The position numbers were made by a program, and so were the translations under genes. The notes below the pieces were generated by a model, which ran no database searches, was not told the DNA's origin, and saw nothing but the letters and a program-made list of their open reading frames with translations. Below are positions 21,241-23,760 of a stretch of DNA of 23,760 nt, piece by piece. The stretch's first letter is position 1. Each line of letters starts with the position of its first letter. Source of the stretch: a virus; IMG/VR virus record IMGVR_UViG_3300042731_004198, positions 1 through 23,760 of that record, one strand, 5' to 3'.

Positions 21241-23136
21241 CTACCAATCATCCCGGCGAGGGATGAAGTCCTCGCCTCGCCCCCCATCGTGCCGCGGTCG
21301 CCGAGCGGCGTCAAGCCTCTCGTCTTTCCGGCGCCGACGCGTGCTCTTGCGGGGTCGCGCGCGCTCGTCCTTCCGGCGGTCGAGCTCGCGCTCTATGGTC
21401 CGGCCAGCGCGCTCGAGCCCGAGCAGAGCCGCGTAGGCCAGGACACGGCAGTCGAGCGCCTCGTTACGCCGTCCCTTAGGCAGCTCCCACTCAACGTAGC
21501 CGTGCCCGCGCCGGTACTTCTTGACCGGTCGCTCGGCGGTGAGCTGCTCGAACCACCAGCGCGGGCGGCCCTCGGGAAAGTGGCAATAGCCGGGTTCGTC
21601 CGGACCTGCCCGAAGCCAGCGATAGACGTGCCCCTTCGCGGTCGAGACCCCGACCAGCTTGAATTTGACCTCGCGATTCGCGGACCGGCCCCACGCGACC
21701 GGCCAGACCTCGCGCCCCACTCGCTGCGCGTCAGAGGCCCCCTTGGTCGCCCAGATCCTCCGGTGCCAGCGCGGCCGAACATACCGGTAGACGTGGTCGG
21801 CCTCGAAGCCCGAGTCCACGCACGCGGCCGAGATCGCCAGACCGGCGTAACGCCGGCCAAAGACTTCTTCGAGATCAGACCAGACATCGTCCCCGGTGGG
21901 GTCACCGGGGATCACGACGTAGTCCAGCGACCAGGATTCGTATCGGAGACCCCAGCCCACGACCTCGACCTCGAGTCGGTCGCCCTGGACATCTACCCCG
22001 GCGGTGATCATCCCGACCCCCGGGAGGTCTGCGGCGAACTGCTCTCGCCGCTCGAGGAGATCCGACTCGTCAAGCTCCGCCCCCTGCGTGGCGTCCCACT
22101 CTTCGCCAAGCAACATGTTGACCACGACCTTCAGCGCCTCTGGATCCCCGCAGTCGGTGGCCTCCACGAACTCCCGAGCGATCGTACCCCAGCCGCCTTG
22201 GATAAACGGCGAGTACCAGCTGTTGAGCCACGCGCCCCGGACCCCGGGATCTCGAGGCGTCGCCGTCGGTCGCCACTCCCCTGCCGCGAGCATGGCGTAC
22301 TTCTCCCGGTCCTGGATCTCGCGACCGCACCCCGGACAGACGCAGTAGCACTCGAGCGGGCGACCTGCTGGCCAGCGCATGATCTCGAGCCGAAGGACCA
22401 GCGCCTCACCGCAGCCCGGACAGGGCACGTGGTAGACGCACTTGTCGCTCTCGTCGTAGGCCCGCTCGATCCGCGAGAGCCCGCGCACCGTGGGCGTGCT
22501 GGTCTTGAGGATCTTGGCGTCCGCGAAGTTGGCGGCCCGGCGCTCTGCCAGCTTGACGGGATCGCCGTAAGCGCCGGCAGAGAGGGGATACCCGTCCACC
22601 TCGTCGAGCGCCACGCGCCCGATGGGTCGGCCGATGAGCCCAATCGGGCTGTTGGCGCCGGCGCAGTAGATCGCCCCGCCCGGGAAGGACTTGGCCATGA
22701 TCGTGTCACCGCCATCCCGACCGCGACCAGCCCTGGTCCGCAGCCCGACCCGCTCTCTCAGCGGCTCAGAGAGCGAGATCATGGGTGCGAGGCGGTCCTT
22801 CGACCATGACTGCGTTAGATCAACGGTGGGCTGCACTGCGAGGATCGGGGCCGGCGCGCAGTGCACAGTGTAGCCGATCCAGTTGAGCAAGATCTCGGTC
22901 TTCCCGAGCTGGGCCGACCACTTGAGCACGACGACTCTGCACGGGTCGCTCGATGAGAGCCAGCGCATCGGCTCCCGGAGGTAGGGGGCTCTCTCCGTCT
23001 GCCAGCGGCCAGCCAGCGAGGCTGAACGACGGTCCAGGACGCGATACCGGTCGGCCCAATCGGCCACGTCTGCCACATCCGGCGGACGCAGCTCCAGGAG
23101 GAAGCGCTGCATGAGCCTGGCATCAGAGACCGTCAC
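21241..23136 (-). CDS. terL: Terminase large subunit, lambda gpA family
   Basis: The protein has 631 residues. The start GTG 23136 overlaps the small subunit stop as GTGA. Residues 15-35 are the family N-terminus. The Walker A-like loop is WSAQLGKTE at 73-81 and the Walker B region is RVALDEVD at 174-181. Two CPGCG zinc-ribbon-like motifs are at 239-243 and 267-271. The nuclease domain begins near 377 (TAGVDVQGDRLEVEVVGW with Asp382), continues with ACVDSGFEADHVY (Asp441), and ends with the NEALDCRVLAY motif. The last 60 residues are very basic and may bind DNA or the portal. It cuts concatemeric DNA and pumps it into proheads. The gpA type suggests cohesive ends, but no cos site can be recognised. 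Confidence 0.95.
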   Translation of the reverse strand: MTVSDARLMQRFLLELRPPDVADVADWADRYRVLDRRSASLAGRWQTERAPYLREPMRWLSSSDPCRVVVLKWSAQLGKTEILLNWIGYTVHCAPAPILAVQPTVDLTQSWSKDRLAPMISLSEPLRERVGLRTRAGRGRDGGDTIMAKSFPGGAIYCAGANSPIGLIGRPIGRVALDEVDGYPLSAGAYGDPVKLAERRAANFADAKILKTSTPTVRGLSRIERAYDESDKCVYHVPCPGCGEALVLRLEIMRWPAGRPLECYCVCPGCGREIQDREKYAMLAAGEWRPTATPRDPGVRGAWLNSWYSPFIQGGWGTIAREFVEATDCGDPEALKVVVNMLLGEEWDATQGAELDESDLLERREQFAADLPGVGMITAGVDVQGDRLEVEVVGWGLRYESWSLDYVVIPGDPTGDDVWSDLEEVFGRRYAGLAISAACVDSGFEADHVYRYVRPRWHRRIWATKGASDAQRVGREVWPVAWGRSANREVKFKLVGVSTAKGHVYRWLRAGPDEPGYCHFPEGRPRWWFEQLTAERPVKKYRRGHGYVEWELPKGRRNEALDCRVLAYAALLGLERAGRTIERELDRRKDERARPRKSTRRRRKDERLDAARRPRHDGGRGEDFIPRRDDW

Positions 23137-23630
23137 TCCTCCTCGTCCTCCGAGCCACCCGCCTTCTCGATCTCGGGGAGCTCCAACGACCCCAGCGCGT
23201 CGACCACCTCACGGTGGAGCAGCTCGCGAATCGCGTGCTGATCGAGCCCCACGAGGCGGTCAGACATCCGAGCAGGTATCAGGAGCATCCGTTCGCGCAG
23301 GACCGCCGCCACGGCGATCCACGAGTGCTCGACCACAGCGCGCTCGACGAGCTCACCGCGCTTGATCCGCCCCTCGATCTCCCGGAGCCGGGCGCGCGCT
23401 GCCTCGTGTCGGACCCTCGCCTCGGCGAGCGTGATCTCGCCGAGCACCGTCTCGACCATGTTCGAGTCGCGGCCGAAGGTCCGCTCGCGCGGCCAGACGA
23501 GGTCGGCCGCCTCGACCGGAATCATCCCGTCAGCGTTTGCGGGACAACGACCTTCGCGAATTGCCTTATGGACCGCCTCGGGAGTGCAACCCCGCAAAGC
23601 GGCGTAGCGCTTGGGTGAGAGGCTTTGCAC
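23133..23630 (-). CDS. terS: Terminase small subunit, Nu1-like
   Basis: The protein has 165 residues (lambda Nu1 has 181). The start used is GTG 23630. Residues 5-45 form a winged helix-turn-helix like that of Nu1 (KRYAALRGCTPEAVHKAIREGRCPANADGMIPVEAADLVW). Residues 65-100 are a long charged helix (LAEARVRHEAARARLREIEGRIKRGELV), and residues 105-140 (IAVAAVLRERMLLIPARMSDRLVG) match the family C-terminal region that contacts the large subunit. It would recognise the packaging site and bring the large subunit to it. It overlaps the large subunit gene by 4 bp. Confidence 0.9.
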   Translation of the reverse strand: MQSLSPKRYAALRGCTPEAVHKAIREGRCPANADGMIPVEAADLVWPRERTFGRDSNMVETVLGEITLAEARVRHEAARARLREIEGRIKRGELVERAVVEHSWIAVAAVLRERMLLIPARMSDRLVGLDQHAIRELLHREVVDALGSLELPEIEKAGGSEDEEE

Positions 23631-23634
23631 AGAT

Positions 23635-23647
23635 GGTTATACCCCCG
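23635..23647. repeat. 13-bp imperfect direct repeat, copy 1
   Basis: GGTTATaCCcCCG here and GGTTATgCCtCCG at 23741-23753 agree at 11 of 13 positions, 106 bp apart. This copy contains the TATAAC -10-like element of the minus strand. Confidence 0.5.
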
Positions 23648-23740
23648 GGCTGTTGGCTGGCCCGCCAATCGCGCTAACCCGCAGAAACAAACAGCCTTCC
23701 AGATACCAAAGAACCAGGATTCGATAGAGGTATTCCGTTT

Positions 23741-23753
23741 GGTTATGCCTCCG
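23741..23753. repeat. 13-bp imperfect direct repeat, copy 2
   Basis: The second copy of the motif at 23635-23647. On the minus strand it reads CATAAC where the other reads TATAAC. It may be a protein-binding site or a second promoter. Confidence 0.45.
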
Positions 23754-23760
23754 CAGGTAC

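Larger units (their letters stand above)
23631..23760. other. Non-coding region upstream of the terminase genes
   Basis: No gene is supported in these 130 bp, which are visibly less GC-rich than the rest. On the minus strand, TATAAC (23636-23641) lies 5 nt before the terminase GTG without a good -35. A related sequence recurs at 23741-23753. A promoter and the packaging recognition site would be expected here, but neither can be proved. Confidence 0.6.

Noticed and set aside
21238-22809. Plus-strand open frame (523 codons) opposite the large terminase
   Set aside because: Antisense to a terminase with intact motifs; composition is that of a shadow frame.
23636-23664. Full leaderless promoter for the small terminase gene
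   Set aside because: TATAAC is 5 nt from the GTG, but no -35-like hexamer occurs at 16-18 nt; the best match, TTGGCG, is 21 nt away, so it was kept only as a possibility.
1-23760. CRISPR array, tRNA, integrase, attachment site or insertion sequence
   Set aside because: None seen: there are no regularly spaced repeats, cloverleaf sequences, recombinase motifs or terminal inverted repeats with a transposase.

Overview
This is a late-gene segment of a tailed phage or prophage with a contractile tail (myovirus morphology). G+C is about two thirds by eye. One gene set on the minus strand is packed almost without gaps and reads from right to left: packaging, head, neck, tail sheath and tube, tape measure, baseplate, fibre, lysis. 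No integrase, transposase, replication gene, tRNA, rRNA or host gene is visible. The host cannot be named from the sequence. The GH25-type lysin and the leaderless-looking promoters fit a high-GC bacterium with sigma-70-type promoters, but that is inference.

Layout in transcription order. 23631-23760: non-coding, upstream of packaging. 23630-19528: small terminase, large terminase, gpW-like joining protein, lambda gpB-type portal. 19464-15923: a prohead protease fused to the major capsid protein, then two decoration-type proteins that share a paralogous domain. 15918-15014: head and tail completion proteins. 14996-10437: DUF2635 protein, sheath, tube, chaperone with a probable frameshifted extension, tape measure. 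10437-4752: Mu-type baseplate genes (gpN, gpP, gp45, gp46, gp47 and gp48 homologues). 4742-3348: tail fibre. 2776-3351: the only plus-strand gene, a tail-morphogenesis-like protein. 2701-1641: endolysin and a small membrane protein. 1648-1: two receptor-binding-type genes with the same N-terminal module, flanking a membrane protein; the last runs off the left edge. The phage therefore combines a lambda-type packaging and portal set with a Mu-type tail.

The most notable signal is regulatory. Four genes at transcription-unit boundaries (capsid fusion, DUF2635/tail, endolysin, plus-strand gene) each have a -35-like and a TANNNT -10 element ending 6-7 nt before the start codon, as expected for leaderless mRNAs. 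Most genes inside the units use a Shine-Dalgarno sequence or overlap the preceding stop codon. Two of these promoters are back to back in the 74 bp between the endolysin and the plus-strand gene, and one -10 lies within a perfect 6-6-6 dyad that looks like an operator.

Other points of interest are a lectin-like (LamG-type) domain apparently inserted in the gp48 baseplate protein, the shared domain of the two decoration genes, the duplicated N-terminal anchor with an exact 20-bp direct repeat, and the plus-strand virion-type gene whose stop codon interlocks with that of the fibre in a CTAG.
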